DNA of 64,000 nt from NCBI GenBank assembly GCA_945910005.1, contig OX246743.1:2864122-2928121 (forward strand). Reading direction: 5' to 3'. This document shows, one piece after another, positions 1-10,552 of this stretch. Below the pieces are notes generated by a model. The model did not search any database. It was not told the DNA's origin and saw only the letters and a list, made by a program, of their open reading frames with translations. The translations under genes were made by a program, and so were the position numbers. The DNA is from Isoperla grammatica (taxonomy: Eukaryota > Arthropoda > Insecta > Plecoptera > Perlodidae). The number at the start of each line of letters is the position of its first letter. Positions within the stretch are counted from its first letter, which is position 1.

Positions 1-68
1 CCCGGTCAGCATTTTACCCTAGGGGCCCGTCGGTTTGGCATATTTTTTTAACAAACTAAATAATATAT

Positions 69-771
69 CAGTGGTGTAGTGGTGCGTATACGGGCGTATA
101 CGCCGTATACACGCTGCTCCGGCTAAAAAACTTTCGTATACACACTGGTTTTGGTTATGATACGAGTGATACGCAATGATACGGTCGTAACATGCCTTGA
201 ATGACGGACACATTATTCACGATTGTCAGTTTTTCTCCATTGGTAAAATAATGCTCGCTGGCACTGGCATTTAATTGGCACAAGGCCTCAAATCCTGTAA
301 GACCACCCCTGGATCTGGGAGTCCCGATATTCAATTTTAAGTCCCGCGTCCCGCCAATACACCAAGTGGGATACAATTGTCTCGCTTGGTAAAAATATTA
401 CGGTGTCAATTATCAACAGCCAGGTATCAACAGATATACCTATACGGGCTACGGGCGCGTGTGTGTCGCAAAACCACTTCCCAAGCCCCAAAACGTATTC
501 CTGAACAATTCTCGTCAGTGTTCCAATTATTTTTGGGGGTTTTCTGGTTTTGCACCACAAAACTGCAATATTTCGGGATTGCATTCAGTCCGGTATTGGT
601 ATCTAAAACGCTCAAAACACACTTTAAAAAGCCTGTTTTTTTTAAATCGCCTGCGGCGCCATTGTTGGGGGGCCCCCCCAAACCCCCCATGTTTATTTGT
701 ATGGAAAGATGTGTCCCTCCAGCTTCCCACTGAAGCGTATACGTACTGGTAAATTTGGCACTTCACCACTG
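69..771. mobile_element. Non-autonomous hAT element with 8-bp target duplication
   Basis: The left end reads CAGTGGTGTAGTG and the right end, reverse-complemented, reads CAGTGGTGAAGTG, a 13-bp terminal inverted repeat with one mismatch. The flanks carry the same 8 bases, TAATATAT, at 61-68 and 772-779; 8-bp duplications and CAGTGG-like ends are typical of hAT transposons. The interior (about 0.7 kb) has no transposase that I recognise, so it needs an enzyme in trans. Palindromic GTATAC motifs cluster near both ends and could be subterminal binding sites (inference). The AT-rich target and the adjoining (TA)n tract make the duplication slightly less decisive. Confidence 0.7.
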
Positions 772-774
772 TAA

Positions 775-800
775 TATATATATATATATATATATATATA
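775..800. repeat. (TA)n microsatellite
   Basis: An uninterrupted TA dinucleotide run directly follows the right target duplication of the hAT copy at 69-771. Confidence 0.9.
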
Positions 801-971
801 GCATAATACTAATTCATTACTCACCAAAGCTCTTAACATCACACCCCCTTCTCCAGTTTTTCCTGACAAAAGCTCCAACAGTTGAGATAAGTCCGAACTC
901 TCGACAGTTTTTTCCGACTCACATCCACAAGATCAATTATAGCCGTGTTTGTTTCATAGTGTATATAGGAT

Positions 972-1638
972 TCATAGTTCGTTGGTAGAATTTATTTTGA
1001 AATAGTAAAAGGATGAAAAACTACGATTGCCGTCGTCTTTAAGATATATTAAATTTGGCATGTGACTTCCAATGGGTTGAGAAGGCTTTTTAACAATAAG
1101 AATGTCATGTTGATCATTTAAAATAACTGATCCACTGAACGGAGCTTTATCAGTCAAGAAAAGTTTGTTGAAACATGTTAGATTGATCTGCAATTTTTTT
1201 ACTTTGGTGCAGAACACGTAGTTTTGAGACAACGCGAAATCTACACTTTCCTTACACTAGGTCTTTGTGATTCCACTTGAACTTCTACATTCACTGTATC
1301 GTCATTATTAGGGGAAATGGGTTTTGCGCTTTTTTGAACGTCACTGTTTAACACGGTAGGAGTGTTGCTACAAGGTTCGAGGTTCTCTGTTACAGGTGTA
1401 ATAATGAGAAGCACTTGTTTGATTTTCGATTTCCAAAGTGGGTTGAATTTCACTCGAATTTTCGACGTGTTTAATTTATGTTCAGCGCCAATTGACACAC
1501 GCGAATTATTGCCAGCACAAAAACTTAATTTTCTTTGTTTAGGGTCATTGCCGGCAGTTACAAGAAGTGCGCGCTCTTTATCTTTTCCCTTTTGCCGCCC
1601 CGCCCCGTCTTATGCTTGTATTTTGTCTGTTCACTCAT
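972..1638 (-). pseudogene. hAT transposase N-terminal fragments, frameshifted
   Basis: On the minus strand an ATG at 1638 starts a lysine/arginine-rich stretch (MSEQTKYKHK...). The frame breaks near 1570, then continues in another frame with DPKQRKLSFCAGNN and KIRVKFNPLWKSK down to about 1241. A further open piece at 972-1232 contains DDGNRSFSSFYYFK, which recalls the segment before the zinc-binding region of ZMYM-like hAT transposases. No catalytic or dimerisation domain follows. The order, basic N-terminus and position about 575 bp inside a hAT-like terminus support a broken transposase start. The family match is from memory of motif style, not an alignment, so this could instead be an unrelated relic. 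Confidence 0.35.
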
Positions 1639-2167
1639 CTTTAAAACGTATACCACGCTCACATTTTACCTTCGTTTAAATTAAATTAAAATAACACAGT
1701 TGACACACGAACTAAGTTGCACTGGACTGTTTCACACGAGACACAGAAACCGACTGATACTGAGTAGAGGAGAGGTTGGGTGTTTCAAAGCAAGTAATTG
1801 TCATTTTATAGCCATATATACAGTTATTGGGTTGTAAATATCATCCCTCATATTTGCCGAATATTTCCAGGTTTTCCTATAAATTTATTTTAACGAGTTG
1901 GAACGTGACTCAAAGTAAAGCGGCAGGATTAAAGCTCTATTGTTAAACTGTGGGGTTGTTTCCGCCGCTGTGTACCGTCAAACACGTGGGCGAAGGCTTT
2001 ATTGAGCCATATAAACGGAATCATTCTTTTTGAAACATTCTTTTTGAAATATAATTGTATTGGTAGTACTTGCTATAATGGGTTTCGACAGTGCCTATGG
2101 TGAATGGATCTCAGCTCGTGTGTTTTTTAGTGCGTCGCTAAGGGGCGGGGGGCCCGAATTGGCCGGG

Positions 2168-2193
2168 GCCCGGTCAGCATCCGCTGACCGGGC
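2168..2193. repeat. 11-bp perfect hairpin in the transposon terminus
   Basis: GCCCGGTCAGC and GCTGACCGGGC are perfect inverted copies separated by ATCC. The hairpin sits about 20 bp inside the putative hAT terminus at 2214. One arm is nearly repeated at the very start of the window (2-11). Confidence 0.85.
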
Positions 2194-2214
2194 TGACCGT
2201 TAAATCCGCTACTG

Positions 2215-3222
2215 CTTAGAAGTATGGACATGAAACTGACACTTCCTTTAACGAAACTAGCTCAGACGCTGTGAAGGAATAGATGAATGAATATCCGATG
2301 GTTATTCTTATGCGTCTGGAATTGGGTTTATTTTTAATTTTGATTTTTGGCAGTATGGATTATTTTCTAAATCCAAGACTGAATCCATGCCTGGCCTGTG
2401 ATTGGTGGCCATTAAGATTCCATGATCAAGCCTAGATTCGAGCCCGGAACATCGGAACCGCTGAGTATAAACTGTTTTAGCGACATTTCAACTGTCCGAC
2501 ATTAATGTATACACCAGCCTCCATCTGTTTGATGCAAGTTGTAAATCTCTGCTGCTTTACTGACCTTATTTCTAGGGATGAAAGCGACTGTAAATTAAAA
2601 CCAAAACCACACCAGTAATTTGTTTCGATGGGTATTAAATTTAATCTCACGGCAAATAAGTAAAAAGGTAACATTCTGTGTGTGTATAAAATCACTAAAT
2701 CAGGTTTATTCAGTTGAGTTGTGGAGCGTGTAGGCTGGCATGTGCACGTTCACTGTTTATGTCCGACTGCAGAGCTACAGCCCGAAGGCTGTGGCAGCCG
2801 CGCAGCACTCACTATTTATTGAGCATGGATATTAGTCTGTCATGCTATGATATGAATTTCATACGCAAATGTCGGTTGCATATTGTAGACGAGAAATGAA
2901 ATAGACATATTTTATGGGCCACGGCCTCCTACGATAGTGGCCCATAAAGAAGCACCTGACACAAACTGCTCTGGGCGGCGGTGACATGCGACCGAAGCGA
3001 ACCTAGCGACGACTTACGAAATCTGCTGGCAGTGAGTGCAAGGCCTATTGGAAATTTTATTGCCCACACCAGATTCTATGGGCCATCGATTTTAGATGGA
3101 ACGTGGTCGTAAAGATGATTAACTTGAATTGCTGGAGAGAAGATGGAAGCAAAGTGGGGGGGGGGGGGGGACATCTGACGGGTGAAGGGTAGGTACTATA
3201 TATTGTAGTTGCTTGACTTCGG
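2215..3222. other. Gene-free stretch with a 12-bp inverted repeat
   Basis: I see no convincing exon, RNA gene or element here. A perfect inverted repeat, TTTATGGGCCAC (2911-2922) and GTGGCCCATAAA (2937-2948), encloses 14 bases; a third partial copy, TATGGGCCAT, lies near 3077. A G-run of about 14 occurs near 3157-3170. Confidence 0.6.
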
Positions 3223-3230
3223 GATTATAT

Positions 3231-3939
3231 CAGTGGCGACGCTAAGGGGAGGCGCGGGGGGGCAGTCGCCCCCCCGAGCATCGCCTTCGCCCCCCCAGTC
3301 GCCCCCCCAACCAGTAATTTACTACTAGACAATCGCTATAGATTCAAAACCGCGGTCAATTGTCAGATACATATTTTATTTATTTACATTTAAAGTGTAT
3401 AAAGAGTGTAAAGATATACTCTAATAATAGGGAGACTAATTATTTTATTAAAATCCTAATTCTAGTAATCTAACCGACCACGTTCTGATGACATAACGAA
3501 GAACGCAACGAACATTTTCATGACACTCCTTCAGTTGGTTCAATTATTCGGTGACTATTAACTATTAACTTTGCGTGACTTCATTCATTGTTATCCTGCA
3601 TCAAGCGCAGGTTGCGAGCGCACTTTCCGTATCTTACGTTTGCAACAATCCTTCGAGATTTGACAATATTATCCATTGAAAAATCAATCGTCAATGTCAT
3701 CAATTTGCAACAAGTCGTCCTGCGGTTTGATGTTGAGTACCAGAACGAGCATAATAACACATGTTCTTCCAGGTTAGTACAACAATCCGAAATCCAAGGG
3801 TACACGATGTCGGGGTGTGGGGGGGGGGGGGGGAGGGGGTGTATTTTACATGTCCAAATTGCGATAGCGTTTGCGCCCCCAACTGGCATACTCGCCCCTG
3901 AACCGCCTCCCCTAATGCAACATCCTAGCGTCGCCACTG
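3231..3939 (+). mobile_element. hAT deletion derivative with perfect 8-bp target duplication
   Basis: The left end starts CAGTGGCGACGCTA and the right end is its exact reverse complement (14 bp). Both sides are flanked by GATTATAT (3223-3230 and 3940-3947), a perfect 8-bp target duplication diagnostic of hAT transposition. GC-rich blocks with long C and G runs adjoin both ends, a habit of ZMYM-like hAT elements. At 709 bp it is far too short for an intact transposase (usually about 600 or more residues), but it keeps the very end of one. It is an internally deleted copy of a longer autonomous element. Confidence 0.85.
3583..3780 (+). pseudogene. hAT transposase dimerisation domain (hATC), frameshifted
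   Basis: One plus-strand frame reads PASSAGCERTFRILR, matching the hATC signature in which a proline-serine-serine run precedes an E-R-[ST]-F core. That frame meets a stop near 3659. A second frame continues with LSIEKSIVNVINL and an F about 15 residues later, matching the LSIE-x-x-I segment near the C-terminus of many hAT transposases. The two halves lie in different frames, so at least one indel separates them. In intact proteins this domain lets transposase subunits oligomerise. Only this terminal piece remains; the catalytic core is deleted. Confidence 0.7.
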
Positions 3940-3947
3940 GATTATAT

Positions 3948-5003
3948 TGAATTTAATATTAGAAGAAAACGTTTTAGGGGTGTCTCTCATTAAAACCAAT
4001 AACCTGTAAGACTAGGGGTGGTTTGGTCTAGATGTGGACGTCTTTAGTTCATATGGTTGTCGTGCAAATCCACTTGATAAACTGACTATTAATAAAGACT
4101 CATAGTCATAATGGTACACGTATACTATACGTATACTACGTACGTACGCGCGGAGCGCGCGCTTTCGCAATTACTCCGCTAGGAGTAAATCCAGTAGACC
4201 TTGTACTAGTCCCAACGAAAGCATTCGCATACCGATCTCAGGTCATTGTCTACTGCCCCTTTCAACCACGCCAATTGAAAGAAAATCAACAGATACCTGG
4301 CGTTCTTTCACACATTCGTAAATGAATGGTTTGGCTTAGTAGAGTGCACAGGTGGTTTGGCCACACCCGCCGTTACAGGTAACCAACGGAAGGTTTTAAA
4401 TTATCCCCAATGGACCTGTTTATATTAGATAGCAAACTAGAAAATTAAGTTGTCACCTTGGACTCGGCTGTGTCGTAAGCATCAGAATACTTTCGTTTGG
4501 TCAATTTTAATAGAGTTTAGAAGGTTACGATGTAGACAAGGGAAACTGTAGACCTAACTTTTAAACCATGTGATTTGACACAATTATATTAAAAGTTTTA
4601 AATTTATTTGTTTCAAGTGTATAAGAAATGGCTGCTTAGTTCATAAGGACCTAAATGCACAAACTGGTAATCGGGTAGCCAATATGAAGCTTAAAGGAAT
4701 AGTCAGGTGAAAAACTAAAAAATCACCAATCATCACTAATCAGTCATAAGTGCATGGAATTCAGCTATGTGTAAAATAAAATTGCAAGAAAAAAAAACAG
4801 TGAACATTTAGCTATTCTATAAGATTCACTTCGCCAGCTCTGCTGCATTTTTCTTCTAAAGTGTAGTACAGCTGTATCGGTTCTGAGCTCGCTAGCGCCT
4901 TCCCGATAGACAGAGCACTCATTGTGTAATACGAGACCCCGAGCTAGCAATGCGTTGACAACGCATTTGCCAGCCGAACTAAAACTGTCAGACTAGTGAG
5001 TGT
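3948..5003. other. AT-rich stretch, nothing convincing
   Basis: No coding frame, RNA gene or element end stands out. Around 4117-4160 there are short GTATAC/TACGTA palindromes followed by a GCGCGC-rich patch. The last about 150 bases become less AT-rich before the possible exon at 5004. Confidence 0.5.
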
Positions 5004-5051
5004 ATGTTGGGTGATACGGATAGAGCCGCGAGCGTTGACTCTCTACCGACG
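5004..5051 (+). CDS. Possible short first coding exon (speculative)
   Basis: An ATG at 5004 opens 16 codons (MLGDTDRAASVDSLPT) ending directly at a strong splice-donor match, ACG|GTAAGTT at 5052. Read through without splicing, the frame stays open to 5186 but becomes low-complexity and basic. I see no matching downstream exon and no recognisable domain, so the only support is the donor and the locally balanced base composition. It may be chance. Confidence 0.18.
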
Positions 5052-5610
5052 GTAAGTTACTTTGTAATCAAAGTTTTCACCTCGCTATCTCGCATCACCC
5101 GGACTAAGACAATGCGCATACTCCCGTTTCCTCTTAAAATTATTAGTATAGCATATTGTAGTATATTAAAAATTAATATATCACTTTAAAATTAACAAAC
5201 ATTCAATCATGCACATGGCTCGGACTAATTATAACTGGGCTGGGCGTCGAGCACTCGTGAGCATAATAGCGTAGATGGAGGCAGCATTCAGCTTTATGTT
5301 TATTGCAGCGAAGTAAGGACATACTGTGTATTATAGTTTTGTATTCTTGCAATTTTTGTGTTAGTGTCTGCAGATGTTTTTCAATTTAACTTATATTGCT
5401 TGGCAGTTACTACAATGGATAAATAAACCAAATATATACAATCGTTTCGAATTGATTACCTTGCTTTGTTCCCGTGTACGAAAATAGTCGTGGGTTTTGT
5501 GAACAGACTGAACGACTACTCAGACCGGGAATTTGATCACAACCAACCCCAATAAAAACACAATCAAGGAATTGTTAGTTCCGGCCCACTCGTCGGCTCC
5601 ACTACGACGC
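5052..5610. other. AT-rich stretch, nothing convincing
   Basis: No supported gene or element end. If the exon at 5004 were real this would be intron. Confidence 0.4.
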
Positions 5611-5708
5611 GATACGATACGATACGATACGATACGATACGATACGATACGATACGATACGATACGATACGATACGATACGATACGATACGATACGATAC
5701 GATACGAT
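5611..5708. repeat. (GATAC)n microsatellite, about 19.5 copies
   Basis: GATAC is repeated without visible error for 98 bases. Because 5 is not a multiple of 3, every frame is a 5-residue cycle; the small antisense open frame across it is a by-product. Confidence 0.97.
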
Positions 5709-7421
5709 AGTCACATTGAAAATTGGGTTTAGTGGTTGTTCACAGTATCTACGTTATTTAAGATGAAGATAAATCATATTATTACAAGTTGATTTTGTAG
5801 ATTATAGCAATTGCTTACCTCCTTGCCTGACTTACAATAGCTGTTCTCATAACCCTAATAGGGGTAGGCAAGTTTGGGAAGCGCTATTTACAGAGCAATC
5901 AGTGTACGAAGTTTTTTTCAGAGTTTCTACTGCGGGGCGCACGAAACAATAACATTATTACATTATAGATAATTAATTCACATTTTAAACTTTCGCGGCA
6001 CGATAATAATGAAATAATTTTTTAACTTGAACGGGATGTTTCGCCGCGTCGTGGGTGATAAGGTGGTTCACCTCGACATTTCGTCCCTTCTGTGAGGGAC
6101 ATCTTCAGGAGTGCCTAGCGCGTTCCCTAAGTCGACCACTCCGCATAGGTTCTCAAAATTGATTGGGTCGGACAATTGATAATGTTGGATTTAGTTTTGT
6201 TACGTTTATAATGATTGTGAGATATTTCGTCTGTGGCCAACGGCCGAACGCATCGCTTGACGACGGTTGTTGCTCTTCGCTTTGTGCTGTCATTGGACTA
6301 CAGTGACCTAGTGTTCTACACTCAGCTTTACAAGCATCGGAAAGTCAATGGTTTATGTAGAGGAAGCCTAGAGACATTGTACAACGTTCTTTGAAGACCA
6401 CGTACAGTGAATGCTTTACAATTAGCGCTATCCCGGCAAGATAATATTTATGTAGTTGAAATCACACACATCAAAGTGTTCTCGAGGTGCTGTGGAAACT
6501 GCGTCCAGTTGTCACACAATTCAGACATGAACATTCATTGTAACTGACAATCACGACCAGCTACTAAGCATCGTAGGAAAAGCAAATCTTAAATTATGAT
6601 CTTTTCTTATTGTTTAGGCGGAGGACCAGTACTTAGCCAGTGCGAGAAAATGGACTACCGGTATGAGATTTCATAGGTGAGATGAGAATTGATGGACTTA
6701 CCCAAGTGATGACTTGACGTCGCGCCACTGGATGCATAAGATGGGCGTATTTCTAAGCCCACCATAGACAGTAAAAGAAGAAAGATACTCGAGTATAGAA
6801 GGAAAGTATGAAGTATGAAATGCCTGGAGCGAGAGGTCGAACTCAGGACTGCAGAGATGCGAGGCGATTTACTGACGTTGCGTGGAGGTCACAGGCGACA
6901 GTTAGCAGACACAGCGAGATTGGAGGTTGAGATATATGGGGAAAACCATAAAAACTGCACTTGTACTTGTAATAAACACTGTATGATAATGTCCAGGTTA
7001 TTGGCGAAAGAAAGCTAATGCCGATGAGCGACACGAACCGTGCGTTACGAGGCAAAGACAGAACATTACTGACTAACAACAAACTCGGGACCGGCAGTGC
7101 AGCCGATAAGATAAGAGAAGGGGAGGGAGGGGTGAATCAGGTGACGTGAAACTAGACTACACTACAAACTAAACAACGGCGCGAACACTAATGATCTTTT
7201 CTCTCAACATTTCTATCTAGCTCCATCGTTAGACTAGTAACAGAAATTAGTCGTGTAAGTAAACAGGGCATCCCCTCCGTCTTACCTGTGCTCCAACCAT
7301 CCCTCTTCTGAGTCGTGGGAGGTCTGTGTGGGACCAGTTACTCCTGGACCAGGGGTCAACTTTCTCTAGGTCGGCCGTGAAGTTAAAACTAAGGATTTTG
7401 TTGTGGACGAATTTTCTAACG
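5709..7421. other. Intergenic stretch with a possible Penelope-like fragment
   Basis: Apart from the fragment annotated at 6028-6130, I see no gene. A small frame at 6815-7018 has no features of a real protein. A weak exon-like segment at 6619-6659 is discussed under rejected items. A purine-rich run (GGGGAGGGAGGGG) lies near 7121. Confidence 0.45.
6028..6130 (-). mobile_element. Possible Penelope-like element terminus with hammerhead-like core
   Basis: On the minus strand, CTGAAGATGTCCC is followed by an 8-nt loop and GGGACGAAAT. The stem GTCCC/GGGAC lies between a CTGA-AGA and a GAAA, the layout of a hammerhead ribozyme core, which Penelope-like elements carry in their terminal repeats. 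About 60 bases on, a second GGCGAAACATCCCG resembles the same type of terminus. The extra U after CTGAAGA and the lack of a clear stem III make this only a candidate. No reverse transcriptase is present. Confidence 0.3.
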
Positions 7422-7829
7422 TTCCACGGTAAGTCGTTGTGCCTGAAACAGAGAGCAGGGACGAAGAGTTAGTTCCACGGTAAGTCGTTGTGCCTGAAAC
7501 AGAGAGCAGGGACGAAGAGTTAGTTCTACGGTAAGTCGTTGTGCCTGAAACAGAGAGCAGGGACGAAGAGTTAGTTCCACGGTAAGTCGTTGTGCCTGAA
7601 ACAGAGAGCAGGGCCGAAGAGTTAGTTCCACGGTAAGTCGTTGTGCCTGAAACAGAGAGCAGGGACGAAGAGTTAGTTCCACGGTAAGTCGTTGTGCCTG
7701 AAACAGAGAGCAGGGACGAAGAGTTAGTTCCACGGTAAGTCGTTGTGCCTGAAACAGAGAGCAGGGACGAAGAGTTAGTTCCACGGTAAGTCGTTGTGCC
7801 TGAAATAGAGAGCAGGGACGAACAGTTAG
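7422..7829. repeat. 51-bp minisatellite, 8 copies
   Basis: Eight head-to-tail copies of a unit beginning TTCCACGGTAAGTCGTTGTG are nearly identical, with single-base variants such as TTCTACGG in copy 3, GGGCCGAAG in copy 4 and AAATAGAG in the last copy. As 51 is a multiple of 3, the minus strand stays open across all copies and would give a 17-residue repeat (ELTLRPCSLFQAQRLTV). There is no coding sequence outside the array on either side, so I treat this as a minisatellite and not a gene. Confidence 0.9.
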
Positions 7830-8336
7830 TTTCACGAGTCAGCGCCGTTCGTCCTCATTAGAGGACGGCCGCCATCTTGGGGGGGAGGATGGTGAGGGGG
7901 AGGGGGGGGAGTGACCCAGTACTTCCGACGCGTCGTAGATACAACCACAGCTTAAACAAAGTTTGGAACTAAGGAAATGTTTTTCTAGTAATTGTTTCAG
8001 TTTGTTTAGTGAGCGATAAAAATACGCGTTGAATCAACAAGCAATAGGGATGTTAACGACTTGGACTAGACCGACACGGGGGGCAGCTTGGTGACAATAC
8101 ATGTGACAAAAGAGGGGGAGTGGGGGGGGGGCTTTCAATTTTCGCTAACAGGTGGTCAAAATAAATTTTTGATTAAATAGTATAGCATCTATTAAAAACA
8201 ACAGACTGGGTTTGTATGCGGGAACATTTTGAGGGTTTTACAAATATTACCGTATTTTAATTTTATATTGGTGAATCATAATAAATGTATATAAACTTAA
8301 ACGTTATAATATATAAGACAGAGATTTAAATTTGTA
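7830..8336. other. Gene-free stretch with G-rich runs
   Basis: A short hairpin CGTCCTC-ATTA-GAGGACG sits just after the minisatellite (about 7850-7867). G-rich runs follow near 7878-7908 and 8112-8131. The rest is AT-rich. Confidence 0.5.
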
Positions 8337-8339
8337 CTA

Positions 8340-8543
8340 ACTTACATATAAGTTATATGGGTATTTATTCTTAAGAAAGTCGATACATTCGGCTTTGAAC
8401 GTATTGACATTCTTATTAAGTTTTGTGGTAAGAGGTCGACTATTGTAAAGTTTGATGCCGTTTATAAAAATAGATTTTTTGTTACATGTCTTGTACTGTA
8501 GTTTTAGGTGTAAATCATTTGAGCGTTTGATACATTTTGCCAA
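8340..8543 (-). pseudogene. C-terminal remnant of a non-LTR retrotransposon ORF2
   Basis: The minus-strand frame encodes 68 residues ending KNKYPYNLYVS. The segment SIFINGIKLYNSRP followed by an FK about 15 residues on and IDFLKNK matches the extreme C-terminus of jockey/CR1-like reverse transcriptase proteins, where a 'G-x-x-LYN-x-LP' block precedes an FK...L helix. A stop lies just upstream (GTTAATTGAGG on the minus strand), so nothing else of the protein is readable. It is a 5'-truncated dead copy; the clade cannot be set from this piece. It is not the same copy type as the LINE at 56601-59310, whose C-terminus differs. Confidence 0.55.
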
Positions 8544-9360
8544 CCCTCAATTAACATAGCTTACAAAATTATATTAAATTATGAATGGAATAACTCCATA
8601 CATTGTTATGTATTATGTATCATTCATTATTATTTTAACTGAAATTTAACATATTGTAGTGTAATTATAGTTAAAGTAGGCCTAAAGTATGCATATTAAC
8701 CAAGCTGCATGTAAGCAATGCGAAAACGGGCGTATTCACGGAGGAAGAAATGTATCATTACTATAACTTTATATAACGTATCAAAGGAAGACAAAGATAA
8801 GTTATTTCAATTACATCTAAGAGTTGTTTTCTAGTTGAAGGTATAAAGTAGGTCTATTATGTAGAATGTAAAATGGAGTATTGGATGAGCCATTCTCTTA
8901 AACCGCCATGATGAATTATCAAGAAGTGCAATGTTTTTAAAAGTAGTAGTAACAGTACTTGTAGAGACGAACTGGCAGTAGAATATCGCGCTCGACCATC
9001 TTATACTACTCTAAGAACTTACATTATAGTCGTTCTGCTACTGAAAAATGTATAACTTGTACTGGAATCTGCAGTAGTTGAAGTATTTATGCAGTTGTGA
9101 TAGTAGAAACATTAGCTGTGGTAGAAATGATAGTGATAACAGCAGTATAAGTATAAGAAGAAGTTTTAAGAGTAGTATATTAATAGTAGCAGTATTGTTC
9201 TTCAGCTTTCAATAGTAGGGAAGTTATTGAAGAAAGTATTTGTAACATTTTCTGTTTTTCAATCGGTTTATAATCTAGATTAATATTAACACGATTATAA
9301 ATAAATATATATATATATATAAAAAAAAATTTATTCAAGAACCATCTCCTGTCGTGGATG
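8544..9360. other. AT-rich stretch, nothing convincing
   Basis: Very AT-rich sequence with a (TA)n run near 9305-9320. No supported gene. Confidence 0.5.
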
Positions 9361-9467
9361 TATGTGAAAATCCAGAAATTAAAGAGCAAACCCCGACTGG
9401 GAAAGATAAGTTATTTAAAGTTATTTCCCGGGCGGGGTTGGATTTTTAATTTCTGGATTTTCACATA
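9361..9467. mobile_element. 107-bp foldback/hairpin MITE
   Basis: TATGTGAAAATCCAGAAATT plus three bases at 9361-9383 is the exact reverse complement of the right end at 9445-9467. The pairing continues inward with few mismatches (CCCCGACTGGGAAA against TTTCCCGGGCGGGG), leaving an approximately 20-base AT-rich loop at 9405-9424. The whole unit could fold as a single long hairpin. It codes for nothing. Target duplication is not clear because the flanks are (TA)-rich. Confidence 0.7.
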
Positions 9468-9840
9468 TATATAGTCTATATACATACAATACATTTATAT
9501 TTATCATTTCTTTTATAGCATTTCAAATGGTCATTCAGTATTATCTAGCGCTGTTGTGCGGCTTGTGACATGACTGTACAACTTTTGAGCGTTGAGCCCT
9601 CGGTGAGACCCACAGAAAGAAAACAGTTTTCGGTCGCAGCAATGAACCGAATCCAACCGTCACCTCATCATTCCCTCTCCGCTCAGATGTCGCAGAAACC
9701 TTTCTCGGCGTCACGTCCGCACACAACCGCTAGTTGGACATTTCGCCGCCAGTATTTTCGTGTAACCATTACTCGAGAAACCCACTTTTATCGTCATAAA
9801 AACGTTTCCGAAAGTTTCCTCCTGAAATTCAACGCGAATC
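9468..9840. other. Left flank of the satellite, composition shift at about 9540
   Basis: The sequence changes near 9540 from very AT-rich to balanced composition. A 98-codon open frame (9570-9866) runs on the plus strand to the satellite edge but has no recognisable domain, and its last codons are satellite sequence. It may be the remnant of the unit's original locus or of an unknown gene. Confidence 0.4.
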
Positions 9841-10552
9841 AGCGCTCATGTCTCCTTCTACTGTGAGAGAACGTGATGCTATCAGTGCTGGGCCGGGTAC
9901 TATGCCCGCCTACCACTGCGACACTAGCGCTCATGTCTCCATCCACTGTGAGAGAACGTGATGCTATCAGTGCTGGGCCGGGTACTATGCCCGCCTACCA
10001 CTGCGACACTAGCGCTCATGTCTCCATCCACTGTGAGAGAACGTGATGCTATCAGTGCTGGGCCGGGTACTATGCCCGCCTACCACTGCGACACTAGCGC
10101 TCATGTCTCCATCCACTGTGAGAGAACGTGATGCTATCAGTGCTGGGCCGGGTACTATGCCCGCCTACCACTGCGACACTAGCGCTCATGTCTCCATCCA
10201 CTGTGAGAGAACGTGATGCTATCAGTGCTGGGCCGGGTACTATGCCCGCCTACCACTGCGACACTAGCGCTCGTGTCTCCATCCACTGTGAGAGAACGTG
10301 ATGCTATCAGTGCTGGGCCGGGTACTATGCCCGCCTACCACTGCGACACTAGCGCTCATGTCTCCATCCACTGTGAGAGAACGTGATGCTATCAGTGCTG
10401 GGCCGGGTACTATGCCCGCCTACCACTGCGACACTAGCGCTCATGTCTCCATCCACTGTGAGAGAACGTGATGCTATCAGTGCTGGGCCGGGTACTATGC
10501 CCGCCTACCACTGCGACACTAGCGCTCATGTCTCCATCCACTGTGAGAGAAC

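Larger units (their letters stand above)
1..2214 (-). mobile_element. Decayed hAT-type DNA transposon, left end cut by the window
   Basis: Read on the minus strand, the right edge begins CAGTAGCGGATTTA at 2214 and runs into a GC-rich terminal hairpin. This resembles the ends of hAT elements related to ZMYM-type transposases. The first bases of the window repeat the same subterminal motif (CCCGGTCAGCAT at 2-13, compare 2169-2180), as expected if the other terminus lies just left of base 1. Between them lie minus-strand fragments that look like a hAT transposase N-terminus, and a second hAT copy at 69-771. The element is internally deleted and not functional. That both ends belong to one element is inference; the missing left terminus prevents a target-duplication test. 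Confidence 0.45.

Noticed and set aside
2400..2475. tRNA-derived SINE on the minus strand (CTCAGCGGTT ... GGGCTCGAATC)
   Set aside because: The B-box-like element is fair, but the spacing to the A-box-like part is too short and no poly-A or body is visible.
3581..3937. 118-codon minus-strand frame as a gene
   Set aside because: It is the antisense of the hAT remnant, with glycine/proline runs from the G/C tracts; the plus strand carries the hATC signature.
6619..6659. Internal exon after TTTCTTATTGTTTAG and before GGTATGAG
   Set aside because: Acceptor and donor look acceptable, but 41 bases with no recognisable peptide and no partner exon is not enough.
7416..7835. 139-codon minus-strand repeat protein
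   Set aside because: The frame starts and ends at the edges of the 51-bp array and contains nothing but repeats.
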